64,000 nt of DNA from Lentzea cavernae (lineage in GTDB: Bacteria > Actinomycetota > Actinomycetes > Mycobacteriales > Pseudonocardiaceae): positions 1 through 64,000 of the forward strand of contig NZ_BNAR01000013.1 in assembly GCF_014653695.1 (NCBI RefSeq). Direction: 5' to 3'. This document shows positions 35,978 through 45,051 of this stretch, one piece after another. The position numbers and the translations under genes are program-made. The notes beneath the pieces are model-generated. The model saw only the letters and a list, made by a program, of their open reading frames with translations. It made no database searches and was not told the DNA's origin. Every line of letters begins with the position of its first letter. Position 1 is the stretch's first letter.

Positions 35978-36939
35978 TGCGCCGCTGGCTTGGGCACCGG
36001 CACGCGCGAGAGCACGTCGGCCAGCACCTCGGACGTCGTCACGCCCGACAGGACGCTCTCCCGCGTCAGCACGAGGCGGTGGGCCAGCACCGGGTCGGCG
36101 ATGTCCTGGACGTCCTGCGGCACGACGAAGTGGCGGCCCTTCGACGCCGCGTAGACCTGTGCGCACCGCACGAGCGTGCGCAGGCCACGCGTCGAGGTGC
36201 CCAGGCGCAGGCGTTCGTCGGAACGGGTGCCCGTGCCCAGCGACGAGATGTACTGCAGGATCGGGTCGGCGACGTGCAGCAGCGACAGGCGTCCGCTGAA
36301 CGAGCTGACCTCGCGCGGCGACGTCACCGTGTGCACGTCGGCGATCCGGCCCGCGCCGCTGCCGGGGCGCAGCACGTCCAGCTCGTCCTCGACCGACGGG
36401 TAGCCGATCGAGGTGCGCAGCATGAACCTGTCGAGCTGCGCCTCGGGCAGCCGGTAGGTGCCGTCGAGGTCGATCGGGTTCTGCGTGGCCACCACGAGGA
36501 ACGGGTCGGGCACCGTGTGCCCGACTCCGTCGATCGTGACGGTCCGCTCCTCCATGACCTCGAGCAACGCGGACTGCGTCTTGGCCGCCGCGCGGTTGAT
36601 CTCGTCCGCCAGCACGATGTTCGCGAACACCGGACCCGGCCGGAACCGGATCTGGCCCGTCTGCGGGTCGTAGACCGAGGTGCCCGTGACGTCGGACGGC
36701 AGCAGGTCGGGCGTGAACTGCACGCGCCTCGACACCCCGCCCAACGCACCCGCGACGGCACGCGCGAGCGTCGTCTTCCCCGTGCCCGGCACGTCCTCGA
36801 GCAGCACGTGGCCGCCCGCGAACATCGCCACCAGCACCAGGTCGACCACGTCGCGCTTGCCGCGCACCGCGCTCTCGACCGCGTCGCCCAGGCGGGTGTG
36901 CAGGTCGCGGAAGGCGGAGACCTCACCGGTGTCGATCAC
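35974..36939 (-). CDS. MoxR family AAA ATPase
   Basis: A 321-aa AAA+ ATPase with Walker A EDVPGTGKTT, Walker B VLADEINRA, sensor 1 (VVATQNP) and MoxR-specific LPEAQLDRFMLR. Thought to act as a chaperone in assembly or activation of partner proteins containing DUF58/VWA domains. Overlaps both neighbours by ATGA. Confidence 0.96.
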   Translation of the reverse strand: MIDTGEVSAFRDLHTRLGDAVESAVRGKRDVVDLVLVAMFAGGHVLLEDVPGTGKTTLARAVAGALGGVSRRVQFTPDLLPSDVTGTSVYDPQTGQIRFRPGPVFANIVLADEINRAAAKTQSALLEVMEERTVTIDGVGHTVPDPFLVVATQNPIDLDGTYRLPEAQLDRFMLRTSIGYPSVEDELDVLRPGSGAGRIADVHTVTSPREVSSFSGRLSLLHVADPILQYISSLGTGTRSDERLRLGTSTRGLRTLVRCAQVYAASKGRHFVVPQDVQDIADPVLAHRLVLTRESVLSGVTTSEVLADVLSRVPVPKPAAQ

Positions 36940-39098
36940 TTTTCCTCATCTCCACGACGAACACCGATGCGCAGCAGGAACGCGCACGCCAGCAGCCCCA
37001 GGCCACCCGCGCCCATCGGCGCGGTCCCGGCTCCTGCCGGAACCTGCTGGGGAACGCACGTCGGCTTGTTCGGCAGGCAGCCGTCACTCGTGTAGATCAC
37101 GTTGCGCGCCGCCGAATCGACCTGCCCGGCGCCGGACGCGGCGTAGGCGCGCACGACGATCGAGTTGCTGCCCTCCTCCACGTCGATCTGCGCGGTGGTG
37201 GCGCTGCAGGCGATCCCGACCGAGTAGCCCTGCGTCCTGTTCACGACCTCGCAGCGCCCGTTGTGGCTCGCCCAGTCCGCCGGAGGCGCCATGGACACGG
37301 TGCGTCTCGGCAGCATCCGCCCACCGGTGACCCCGGTGATCACCCCGGCACCCGCGGTCGGCAGCGACGGCGGTGGTGGCGGAGGAGGTGGCGGAGGCGT
37401 CGTCGTGGTCGTGACGGGCGGCGGGGGTGGGGGCGGCGGAGGCGTGGTCGTTGTCGTCACGGGAGGCGGAGGCGGCGGGTTGTTCGGCGCGGACACCGTG
37501 AACGCCGCCATGCCCGACGCACCGGCCGTCGTCGCCGTCGAACCGCGCACCGTCACGTCGAGCCTGCCACCGGAGCAGAACGTCGATCCCGCGCAGGGGA
37601 TCGAGAGATCGGTGGACGTGCCCGCGGACTGGGCCGACACCGAGCCGCCGGAGAACGAGCCGGAGCCCGACACCGTGTAGCCCACGATCGGCTCGGACGA
37701 CGTGGCCGCGTTCCAGCTCACCGTCACGACGAGCGCGGAGGAGCTCCGCGACTTCTCCCGCACCGTCACCCCCGCGGGCGCGCCGGGAGCCGTGCCGCCG
37801 ACCGACGGCGGGACCGAGGGAACCGACGGAGGCGGGGACACCTCGGTCGTCGGGTTGTTGTTGCCGTTCCCGTTGCCGTTGCCCGGGTTGCGCGGCGGCT
37901 TGACCGGCTCGTTCGGGTTCGGCGGCGGGGGCGGCGGCACGGACGGCGGCGGCGAGCGGTCCGGGTCCTTCACCGGGAGCTCGGGGCTGCGGATCGTCAT
38001 CGTGCGCGTCGCACCGTCCGGGTCGATCAGCACACCCGTGGACGAGCCCGGCACGTTGACGAACAACCGGCCGTCGTCGAACACCAGCTCGGGGTCGGCC
38101 CCGCCGGACGTGCGGACGTCGTCGCCGCCGCGGTTGCCGCCGCGGTCGAGGACGATGACCTTGCCGGAGCCCTTGCAGGGCACGTAGACCTTGTCGCGGA
38201 ACACCGCGGGACGGCCTGGGCTCGGACAGCCCATCGCGCCCACGTCGACGCGCAGGACGTCACGGCCGACGACCAGCACCACGACCGAGGACGACGGCAC
38301 GGAGGCGGGCACGAGGCCGAGCGGCGAGGACTGGGCGGCGATCACCTCGGCGTCCGAGCGGTCCGTCGACGAGTCGACGTCCTCACCCGTGCCGTCGCGC
38401 ACGACGACACCGCCGTCGAGACCGATCAGCGTGACGCCCTGGTCGTGCGGCACGAGAACGGTGCGCGGCCCGGCACCGGTGACCTGGCGGTGCGAACGCT
38501 CCTGGAACCGCTCCTCGTCATCCGACCAGTCCAGGGACCGCAAAGTGCCGCCGTGGTCGACGATCCACAGCACGCCGCGCTCGTCCACGACGGCGTCGGC
38601 GAGCGGCTGCCCGGCCTGCCACGTCTGCCCGATGTCGGCCAGCGTCAGCGGGTCCGCGGTGTGCACGGTGCCGGCGGCGCGGTCGACGACGTACACCATC
38701 CCGTTCGCCACCAGCACCTTGCTCGTCGCACCGGGCGGCGCCTGCCGGCGGCCGGAGGCGAGCAGGGTGGCCAGGTCGATCACGGTGATCTCGCCGGTGC
38801 GCCGGTTCAGGACGATCAGCCTGCCGTCCTCCTGCGCGATCTCGAGCTGCGAGTCGGGCCCGCTGATCTGCAGGCGCGTCTGCGGCTTGCCCGACACCGG
38901 GTTGACCTGCACGACCTCGCCGCGCTGATCATCACCCAGCCAGGTGAGCCCGTCCGACACCGCGACCGACGTCCGGGAGATGCCCTGCCCGAGCGCGGCG
39001 CCCGCGAGCACCAGGACTCCCAGCAGTGCCGCGACGAAACTCGCCGACTCCCGCCCTCCACCGGAGATAATGCGTCTGATCCGGTGCCACCAAGACAT
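36936..39098 (-). CDS. Membrane protein with beta-propeller-like, FN3 and Pro-rich regions
   Basis: 720 aa. An N-terminal helix (about 19-38) precedes an extracytoplasmic region of about 340 residues with propeller-like repeats (EVVQVNPVSGKPQTRLQI, GEITVIDLATLL, VYVVDRAAGTVHTAD). Then come a Pro-rich linker, one FN3 domain (PAGVTVREKSR to FTVSAP), two Pro/Thr tracts, a Cys-containing beta domain and a C-terminal helix. ATG 39098 has GAGGGAGGG upstream; an in-frame extension to 39341 lacks support. It is the first gene of the five-gene operon. Binding of a cell-wall ligand is plausible but unproven. Confidence 0.85.
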   Translation of the reverse strand: MSWWHRIRRIISGGGRESASFVAALLGVLVLAGAALGQGISRTSVAVSDGLTWLGDDQRGEVVQVNPVSGKPQTRLQISGPDSQLEIAQEDGRLIVLNRRTGEITVIDLATLLASGRRQAPPGATSKVLVANGMVYVVDRAAGTVHTADPLTLADIGQTWQAGQPLADAVVDERGVLWIVDHGGTLRSLDWSDDEERFQERSHRQVTGAGPRTVLVPHDQGVTLIGLDGGVVVRDGTGEDVDSSTDRSDAEVIAAQSSPLGLVPASVPSSSVVVLVVGRDVLRVDVGAMGCPSPGRPAVFRDKVYVPCKGSGKVIVLDRGGNRGGDDVRTSGGADPELVFDDGRLFVNVPGSSTGVLIDPDGATRTMTIRSPELPVKDPDRSPPPSVPPPPPPNPNEPVKPPRNPGNGNGNGNNNPTTEVSPPPSVPSVPPSVGGTAPGAPAGVTVREKSRSSSALVVTVSWNAATSSEPIVGYTVSGSGSFSGGSVSAQSAGTSTDLSIPCAGSTFCSGGRLDVTVRGSTATTAGASGMAAFTVSAPNNPPPPPPVTTTTTPPPPPPPPPVTTTTTPPPPPPPPPPSLPTAGAGVITGVTGGRMLPRRTVSMAPPADWASHNGRCEVVNRTQGYSVGIACSATTAQIDVEEGSNSIVVRAYAASGAGQVDSAARNVIYTSDGCLPNKPTCVPQQVPAGAGTAPMGAGGLGLLACAFLLRIGVRRGDEEK

Positions 39099-39285
39099 AA
39101 CGCGCCCTCCCTCGCCCGCCGGGGATGCTAACCCCCGGCTCTGACCTGTTCGGGTGGCGCATGGTTCCCGGTTCACCCGGTCAGCCGTCTGGCAGACATC
39201 AGCAACGGTAATCCGGAGGTCTGACAGTTTTGAAAACCGAATGGCGCTACGCCGAACCGACCAACGCTTAAGGCAGAGTGGACGC
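39099..39285. promoter_or_regulatory. Divergent promoter region of the MoxR operon
   Basis: A 187-base gap between divergent genes, locally less GC-rich (for example GACAGTTTTGAAAACCG near 39225). It must hold the operon promoter. The A-rich tract is a possible promoter element, but I cannot assign -35/-10 boxes. Confidence 0.4.
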
Positions 39286-39930
39286 ATGGAGATCCCCGGC
39301 ATGGGACTTGCCAAGCAGGCGCTCAACACCGCCCTCGACACGACAGCGGCCGCCGCGGCCGTGCCCAGCCGCGTGCTGAGCCTGATCGGCGAGGTCGAAC
39401 AGCTCGTGCGGAAGGTGAACGGAACGATCTACGCGGTCGACGGCATCGTCGCGAGAGCCGACGTGCTGGTCGACCGCACGGCGAACGTGGTGGCGGACGC
39501 GGAGAAGGCGGTCGACGAGGTCCGCGCGATCACGGCGAGCGCGAGCGACGTCGCCGAACGCGCGGGGCTGGTCGTCACGAAGGCGGGCCACACCGCGACC
39601 ACGGCCAACGAGCTGATCGACATGTACGAACCGCTCGCCAAGCAGGCCCAGCCGCTCGCGAAGCGGTTCGTGGAGGAGCTCTCGCCGCACGAGGTCGAGG
39701 CCGCGATCAAGCTGGTCGACGAGCTGCCGGTGCTCACGGAGCACCTGATCAGCGACATCCTGCCGATCTTGGCGACCCTCGACAAGGTCGGCCCGGAGGT
39801 GCACCAGCTGCTCGAGGTCACGAGCGACATGCGCCAGGCGATCCTCGGCATCCCGGGCTTCGCGTTCATGCGCCGCCGCGGCGAGAAAAAAGAGGAAGAA
39901 GAAGGTGTGAAGGAGCCCGAGAACGGGTAG
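39286..39930 (+). CDS. Coiled-coil hypothetical protein
   Basis: A 214-aa helical protein, largely coiled coil (heptads through VEQLVRKVNGTIYAVDGIVARADVLVDRTANVVADAEKAV taken as a region, residues about 30-130), ending in an acidic-basic tail (GEKKEEEEG). Homologues in actinobacteria are sometimes mislabelled as RuBisCO large subunit; no such activity is supported. No signal or membrane segment. Possibly a scaffold protein. Confidence 0.78.
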   Translation: MEIPGMGLAKQALNTALDTTAAAAAVPSRVLSLIGEVEQLVRKVNGTIYAVDGIVARADVLVDRTANVVADAEKAVDEVRAITASASDVAERAGLVVTKAGHTATTANELIDMYEPLAKQAQPLAKRFVEELSPHEVEAAIKLVDELPVLTEHLISDILPILATLDKVGPEVHQLLEVTSDMRQAILGIPGFAFMRRRGEKKEEEEGVKEPENG

Positions 39931-39939
39931 CCCACCCGA

Positions 39940-40206
39940 ATGACTGCTGACGTGCACGCCGATCGGCTGACCTGGTGGCTTCTGACCAGCGTTTTCGGGC
40001 TCCTGGCCGCGATCGACGTGGCGCTGGCCGTCACCGAACGCGCGATCTGGCCCTACGCGCTCGCGGCGTTGCTTCTCGCCGCGAGCGCGTGGAGTGCCAG
40101 ACAGGCGCTCAGACCTTTCCCGTCGTCTGGTGCGTCAGGTTCGACGGTGGCCCGAACCGGAACGCCCGCACCCGATAGGTCGCGGTTTTCTCGTCTGGAA
40201 GTGTGA
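39940..40206 (+). CDS. Small membrane protein
   Basis: 88 aa with two hydrophobic segments (LLTSVFGLLAAIDVALAV and YALAALLLAASAW) and a polar tail. Starts 9 bases after the coiled-coil gene and is probably co-transcribed. Its last 98 bases overlap the convergent lipoprotein gene, so the true end or its reality is less certain. Function unknown. Confidence 0.55.
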   Translation: MTADVHADRLTWWLLTSVFGLLAAIDVALAVTERAIWPYALAALLLAASAWSARQALRPFPSSGASGSTVARTGTPAPDRSRFSRLEV

Positions 40207-40783
40207 TCACCCCGTACGAGGTGGTGTCCGGGTCGAGCTGCACGGCGACGCGGTAGTCCGCCGCGCCCGCGGGTCTGACCTCGATCAGGTACCCGTCCTC
40301 GTCCGACGCCCGGTCCTGCCAGGTGAACAGGATCCCGTTGGCGTGCTTCACCTCCGCCTCCACCTCCGACGCCGCCGCCTCGGGTGAGGCCACCGGCGTC
40401 CTCCCGCCACCGGCCCTGACCGGCGCGGTCCAGTCCGGCCCCTCGATCTCCGGCACGTCGTCGCCAGGGGGCAGCGCGACGTCCACAGTGGCCGAAGCGG
40501 TTCCCGTGAACGGCCGGACCCGGTAGTAGAACTGGGTTTCCGGGATCAGGTCCGGGTGCTCGAAGGTGTCCTTCGCCGGTGCGGCGAACTCCAGGATCGC
40601 GTACTCGCCGTCAGCCGCGTTCGCGTACTCGACGACCTGCCCGGCCGACCCCGCGTCCGGACGCCAGTGCAGCGTCACGTCCACGGGCGAGGTCAGCTCG
40701 GACGTCAGCACGGGGTCCTGCTGTTCCTGGCCGCAGGCAGCCAAGAACAGCAGGAGCACCAACGTCGTCGTACGTCGGATCAC
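40109..40783 (-). CDS. FN3-type lipoprotein
   Basis: 224 aa. Signal peptide with lipobox LAAC at about residue 17, then two FN3-like beta sandwiches (DVTLHWRPDAGSAGQVVEYANA ... FYYRVRPF; ILFTWQDRASDEDGYLIEVRPAG ... YRVRAFRFG). Probably an extracellular binding lipoprotein. Start overlaps the upstream secreted-protein gene (ATGA). Confidence 0.82.
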   Translation of the reverse strand: MIRRTTTLVLLLFLAACGQEQQDPVLTSELTSPVDVTLHWRPDAGSAGQVVEYANAADGEYAILEFAAPAKDTFEHPDLIPETQFYYRVRPFTGTASATVDVALPPGDDVPEIEGPDWTAPVRAGGGRTPVASPEAAASEVEAEVKHANGILFTWQDRASDEDGYLIEVRPAGAADYRVAVQLDPDTTSYGVITLPDEKTATYRVRAFRFGPPSNLTHQTTGKV

Positions 40784-41382
40784 TTGCGCCAGAACTTGAC
40801 GTTGCTCCAGACGACCGTGGCAGGGCCCTGGCCGCTGGACGTCCGGTACGCGCCGAACTTGTCGTAGAAGCTCGTACCCGAGCTCGCGTAGGTGTGCGCA
40901 CGCGAGCCGTTGATGTACGTGCGGTGTTCCGTGGCCGTGTTGTGCACGGTGTTCACGCGCACGGTGGTGCCCACGGTCGCGCCGGTGGCGATGGTGGCGC
41001 CTCCGTGCACGGCGTAAAGACGGCCGCCGCGTTCCACGGCAAGCATCCAGAACGGTCCCGCGCTGGGGGCCTCCCGGAACGTCTGCTTGAGGCTGACGCG
41101 GGTGCCTCCGAGACTCGTGATCCGGAAACTCCCCTCGAACTGGCGCGTGCCGCCGGTGTAAGTGGCGTAACGCCGCTCGGCACGCTGGTCACCGCTCGCG
41201 GTGGAGCAGGTGAGCTGGAACGTGAGGTTGTTGACGGTGCCGCAGCCGCGTTCCTGGACGGTGAACGACGGCGAGTAGCTGGTCCACGGACCGGTTTCAA
41301 CCTGGGCCTGTGCCGGGGCGACCGACACGAGCAGACCGGTTGCCATCGCGATCCCCGCGACGATGCGGAGTCGTTTCGACAT
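40780..41382 (-). CDS. Secreted jelly-roll-like hypothetical protein
   Basis: 200 aa. Clear signal peptide (to about residue 27, APAQA). The mature part is beta-rich with two Cys (GCGTVNNLTFQLTCS), and the style (EGSFRITSLGGTRVSLKQTF; RVNTVHNTATEHRTYINGS) recalls polysaccharide-lyase-7-like or lectin-like secreted proteins. No catalytic residues can be named. Coupled by ATGA to the lipoprotein gene; the two may work together at the cell surface. Confidence 0.7.
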   Translation of the reverse strand: MSKRLRIVAGIAMATGLLVSVAPAQAQVETGPWTSYSPSFTVQERGCGTVNNLTFQLTCSTASGDQRAERRYATYTGGTRQFEGSFRITSLGGTRVSLKQTFREAPSAGPFWMLAVERGGRLYAVHGGATIATGATVGTTVRVNTVHNTATEHRTYINGSRAHTYASSGTSFYDKFGAYRTSSGQGPATVVWSNVKFWRK

Positions 41383-41462
41383 CCCGATACCTCCTCAAAG
41401 CGTGCTGAGGACAGCACGTTTTCTCAGGGGGCGGTAACAGGACTGTATCCGATAATGATCGG

Positions 41463-42350
41463 ATGTTCGACCTCCATCGTCTGCGCCTGCTCCGCGAACT
41501 CTCCCGGAGGGGGACGCTCGCCGCCGTCGCGCAGGCGCTGAACTACAGCCCGTCGTCGGTGTCGCAGCAGTTGTCGCTGCTGGAGACCGAGGTCGGCGTG
41601 CCCCTGCTGGAACCGGTCGGCAGGCGGGTCAAGCTGACCCCGCAGGCGGAGATCCTGGTGCGGCACACCGAGGAGGTCCTCGCCCGCCTGGACCAGGCCG
41701 AGTCGGAGGTCGCCGCCTCGTTGCACGAGATCACCGGCACGCTGCGGGTGGCGACGTTCCAGACCGCGGCCCTGGCGCTGATCCCGGCGACGCTGGCGCG
41801 CATGAGGGACGAGCACCCGTCCCTGCGCATCGAGTTCCAGGTGCTCGACCCCGCGGAGGCGTTGTCGGCGTTGAACGCCAGGGACTTCGACCTCGTGTTC
41901 GTGGAGGAGTGGCCGGACCAGCCGGAGGCGCGGTTCACCGGCCTCGAGTACCGGGAACTGTGCCGGGACCCGATCCGGCTCGCCGTCCCGCGTGGACTGC
42001 CGGTCGCCGAGATCGGCTCCCACCCGTGGATCATGGAGACCGAGGGCTTCCCGCAGCGGATCTTCAACGTGAACTGGTGCCGCCAGAACGGCTTCGAGCC
42101 GGACGTGCGCTTCTCCTCGACCGACGTGCTGGTGAAGCTGCGGTTCGTGGAACGGGGTCTCGCCGTCGCGTTGCTGCCCGACCTGGTCTGGTACGACCGC
42201 GAGATCACCGTGGACCTGCACGAGCTGCCGGCCGACCGGTCACGGCTGCTGTTCACTGCGGCGCGGGCAGGACGAGGTCAGCATCCCGCTGTGCGGGCGT
42301 TTCGCGAGGCGCTGGCGCTCTCCGTAGCGCCGCTCCGACCCCCGCCGTGA
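41463..42350 (+). CDS. LysR-type transcriptional regulator
   Basis: 295 aa. N-terminal HTH of the LysR class (RGTLAAVAQALNYSPSSVSQQLSLLE) and a C-terminal substrate-binding domain beginning TGTLRVATFQTAA. Its last 98 bases overlap the convergent EamA transporter gene. LysR/EamA pairing is common, with the regulator controlling the exporter. Confidence 0.93.
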   Translation: MFDLHRLRLLRELSRRGTLAAVAQALNYSPSSVSQQLSLLETEVGVPLLEPVGRRVKLTPQAEILVRHTEEVLARLDQAESEVAASLHEITGTLRVATFQTAALALIPATLARMRDEHPSLRIEFQVLDPAEALSALNARDFDLVFVEEWPDQPEARFTGLEYRELCRDPIRLAVPRGLPVAEIGSHPWIMETEGFPQRIFNVNWCRQNGFEPDVRFSSTDVLVKLRFVERGLAVALLPDLVWYDREITVDLHELPADRSRLLFTAARAGRGQHPAVRAFREALALSVAPLRPPP

Positions 42351-43143
42351 TGACGAGAGCCATGCCGAGCAACGAGATCACGCCGAGGTGCTGGCCCAGC
42401 AGCAACGCCCCGGCGAGCGCGGCCGCCGCGGGTTCGAGCGCGAGCACGACCCCGAACGTGCTGGGCTGCAACGTCTTGAGCGCCCTGATCTCCAGCGTGT
42501 ACGGGATGGCGGACGCGAGCAGGGCCACCAGCGTGCCGAGCAGGAGCATCTTGGGTTCGAACAACGCGGCGCCGGCCGTCGACAGCCCGTACGGCAGCGT
42601 GAGCGCCGCCGCGATCAGGCTCGCGCCCGCCAGACCGCCGGTGCCGAGCCCCGCCGTCGCGACCTCGCGCCCCGCGAGCACGTAGAAGGCCCAGAAGACG
42701 GCCGCGATCAACGCGAGCACCACCCCGATGAGGTCGAGCTCCGCACCGGTGTACTCGCGCCAGCCGAGGACCAGGACGCCGACGAGCGCCAGCCCGACCC
42801 ACACGAGGTCCCGCGCCCTCCTGCTCAGCACCGCCGCCAGCCCGAGGGGCCCGAGGAACTCGATCGTCACGGCCACACCGAGCGGGATCCGGTCGAGCGC
42901 GAGGTAGAACGTGCCGTTCATGCCGGCCATGGTCATCCCGAGCACGAGCGTCTCCTGGCGGAACTTCGGCCGCACGACCACGGCCAGCATCAACGCCGCG
43001 ATGCCGAGCCGGAGCGCGGTGGCGCCGGGCGCGCCGACCTGGCCGAAGAGCTGGTTCGCGAACGCGGCGCCGAACTGCAGGGAGATGACGGAGCCGAGGA
43101 CGAGGAAGACCGACATGCCGCCAGTCTTCGTCCCGTACTCCAT
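42253..43143 (-). CDS. EamA/RhtA-type DMT exporter
   Basis: 296 aa with about ten membrane helices in two EamA repeats. The pattern SVISLQFGAAFANQLFGQVG with LGVAVTIEFLGPLGLA resembles RhtA-type amino-acid/metabolite exporters. ATG 43143 is used; ATG 43116 (SVFLVLGS start) is as likely because neither has a strong ribosome site. Confidence 0.9.
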   Translation of the reverse strand: MEYGTKTGGMSVFLVLGSVISLQFGAAFANQLFGQVGAPGATALRLGIAALMLAVVVRPKFRQETLVLGMTMAGMNGTFYLALDRIPLGVAVTIEFLGPLGLAAVLSRRARDLVWVGLALVGVLVLGWREYTGAELDLIGVVLALIAAVFWAFYVLAGREVATAGLGTGGLAGASLIAAALTLPYGLSTAGAALFEPKMLLLGTLVALLASAIPYTLEIRALKTLQPSTFGVVLALEPAAAALAGALLLGQHLGVISLLGMALVITAGVGAALRRAPAPRETPAQRDADLVLPAPQ

Positions 43144-43209
43144 TCAGTACAGCGAATGTTTCCGAGCGATGTCGTTCGGTTTTTCCGACCATTTAGACTG
43201 ACCGGTGCG

Positions 43210-44118
43210 ATGAGACGCAAACCCTCCTCCCCACTTCCGCAGCGTGCCGGGCTGGACGCGGCGCGGTTGAAGCTGCCCTCCGTCGGCTCCTGGTCGTCGT
43301 TGCGCGAGCACCTCGTCGAACGCCTGCCGCGGGTGGCCGCCGAGCGCATCGACGAAATGCTGGTGGAGGAACGGATCTGGGGTGTCTCCGGCCCGTTGGG
43401 CATCGACGCGCCGTTCGTGCCCGACGCCTACATCTGGTTCCACCGCGACCTGCCCGTCGAGGTGCCGGTGCCGTTCGAGATCGGTGTCGTCTACCAGGAC
43501 GACGCCATCGTGGTCGCCGACAAGCCGCACTTCCTCGCGACGATCCCGCGCGGCCAGCACATCATGCAGACGGCGCTGGTGAAGCTGCGGGACTCGCTGG
43601 GCCTGCCCGACCTCTCCCCCGCGCACCGCCTGGACCGCGTCACGGCCGGTCTCGTGCTGTTCGTGGTGCGCCGTGAGCTGCGCGGCAAGTACCAGACGAT
43701 GTTCCGCGATCGCCTGGTGCACAAGGAATACGAGGCGATCGCACCGTACGACCCGGCGCTGGAACTGCCGCGCGTGGTGCGGTCGCGGATCATCAAGGAG
43801 CGCGGCGTCATCACCGCGTTCGAGGTCGACGGCGAGCCCAACGCGGAGACCCACGTGTCCCTTGTGGAGCATCGCGGTCCGCTGGGCCGGTACCGGTTGA
43901 ATCCGCTGACCGGACGCACGCACCAGCTGCGGTTGCACATGTCCGGGCTCGGGGTGCCGATCGTGAACGACGACTTCTACCCCGTGCTGCGGGAGCGCCC
44001 GCTGGACGACTTCTCGTCGCCGCTGCAGTTGCTGGCGCGTGATCTGTCCTTCGTGGACCCGGTGTCGGGGGTCGAGCGGTCGTTCACCTCGGGGCTGCGG
44101 TTGTCCGCCTGGTCATGA
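43210..44118 (+). CDS. RluA-family pseudouridine synthase
   Basis: 302 aa. Catalytic motif AHRLDRVTAGL with the Asp nucleophile, KPHFLATIP and RTHQLRLHMSGLGVPI are all present. The N-terminal 80 residues differ from the S4 domain of RluD. Modifies uridine in rRNA or tRNA; the target site is unknown. Overlaps the convergent APH-like gene by 6 bases. Confidence 0.92.
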   Translation: MRRKPSSPLPQRAGLDAARLKLPSVGSWSSLREHLVERLPRVAAERIDEMLVEERIWGVSGPLGIDAPFVPDAYIWFHRDLPVEVPVPFEIGVVYQDDAIVVADKPHFLATIPRGQHIMQTALVKLRDSLGLPDLSPAHRLDRVTAGLVLFVVRRELRGKYQTMFRDRLVHKEYEAIAPYDPALELPRVVRSRIIKERGVITAFEVDGEPNAETHVSLVEHRGPLGRYRLNPLTGRTHQLRLHMSGLGVPIVNDDFYPVLRERPLDDFSSPLQLLARDLSFVDPVSGVERSFTSGLRLSAWS

Positions 44119-45006
44119 GACGTGGGTGCGGCGGGTGTCGATCGGCTGCGGCTCCCAGACCTGGTTCATCCGGTCGAGCAGCCTTCCGGCCAGCGCGCTC
44201 GTCTCGGGGTGGGTCTCGGTGAACGTCGCCACCACGCGCGCACGGAACATCAGCCGGCCGCGCGCCGTCGTGCTGTACCAGAACCAGTCCTCGTCGACGG
44301 CCCTGGCGAGGTGGTCGGTGCCATCACGCTCGGCGCGTTGCACGAGCGCGTCGCCGTTCACGAACCACCGCACGCACGCGTCGCCGAGCTCAGCCGTGAA
44401 GCCGCGTTCCTCGAAGTAGGCCTGTTCGGCGGCCTCCCTCAGCTCCCGGGGCGTCTCGGAGACGGTCGCGCAGGTCGGGAACCCGATGCGCAGGTAGACG
44501 ACCTCGGTCAGCCCGTCACCGAGCGACGCGCCTTCGAAGTCGATGAACCTGGCGCCGTTCGGCGAGTACATGTCGTTGCCGGGACACGGGTCTCCGTGCA
44601 CGAGGTCGAACTTGCCGGTGTCCTCGAACGCCAGCTCGTCCTCCGCACGTCCGATGTCCACTCCCATCGCACGTACGAACCGCAGGAAGGGAACGGGGTC
44701 CGGCACCTGCTGGCGCGGCAGCAGCCCGGCGTGCTCCGGACCGGTGGCCATGTGCAGACGGGCGAGGCCGCGGGCGTAGTCGATCACCCAGTCCTCGCCG
44801 AAGCTGTCGGAGCGCAGGCGTTCGAGCACCACGGTCCGCTTCTCGTGGTCCACCTCGAGGATCCGCGGCACCACACCGGTGTGCGCGGCGAGCTCCAAAG
44901 CGGTGATCTCGCGCTCGAACGCGGCCGGGTCACCGACCACCTGCTTGATGATCCGGTCGCCGTCCGCCCAGACGTTGGACCTCTGACCGCTGTCGAGTAG
45001 CTCCAC
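44113..45006 (-). CDS. Aminoglycoside phosphotransferase-family kinase
   Basis: 297 aa. APH/choline-kinase fold: VVLERL hinge, catalytic LVHGDPCPGN and FIDFEGA metal-binding motif. The natural substrate is unknown; such genes are often metabolic kinases and resistance is not implied. The GTG start (45006) and its GGAGG are inside the hairpin at 45001-45037. Confidence 0.88.
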   Translation of the reverse strand: MELLDSGQRSNVWADGDRIIKQVVGDPAAFEREITALELAAHTGVVPRILEVDHEKRTVVLERLRSDSFGEDWVIDYARGLARLHMATGPEHAGLLPRQQVPDPVPFLRFVRAMGVDIGRAEDELAFEDTGKFDLVHGDPCPGNDMYSPNGARFIDFEGASLGDGLTEVVYLRIGFPTCATVSETPRELREAAEQAYFEERGFTAELGDACVRWFVNGDALVQRAERDGTDHLARAVDEDWFWYSTTARGRLMFRARVVATFTETHPETSALAGRLLDRMNQVWEPQPIDTRRTHVS

Positions 45007-45037
45007 CCCTCCAGTGTTCCAGGACGGAGGGGTGGAG
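45001..45037 (-). terminator. Hairpin terminating GH92 and covering the APH start
   Basis: Perfect 12-bp arms, CTCCACCCCTCC (45001-45012) and complement (45026-45037), loop 13 bases. On the minus strand it begins 15 bases after the GH92 stop, and its second arm contains the GGAGG and GTG of the next gene. Confidence 0.75.
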
Positions 45038-45051
45038 CCGCTCGGCTCGGA

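Noticed and set aside
39099..39341. N-terminal extension of the 720-aa FN3 protein
   Set aside because: No ribosome site, and a good GAGGGAGGG plus membrane helix fit ATG 39098.
39286..39930. RuBisCO large-subunit annotation
   Set aside because: No RuBisCO motif is present; the protein is a short coiled coil.
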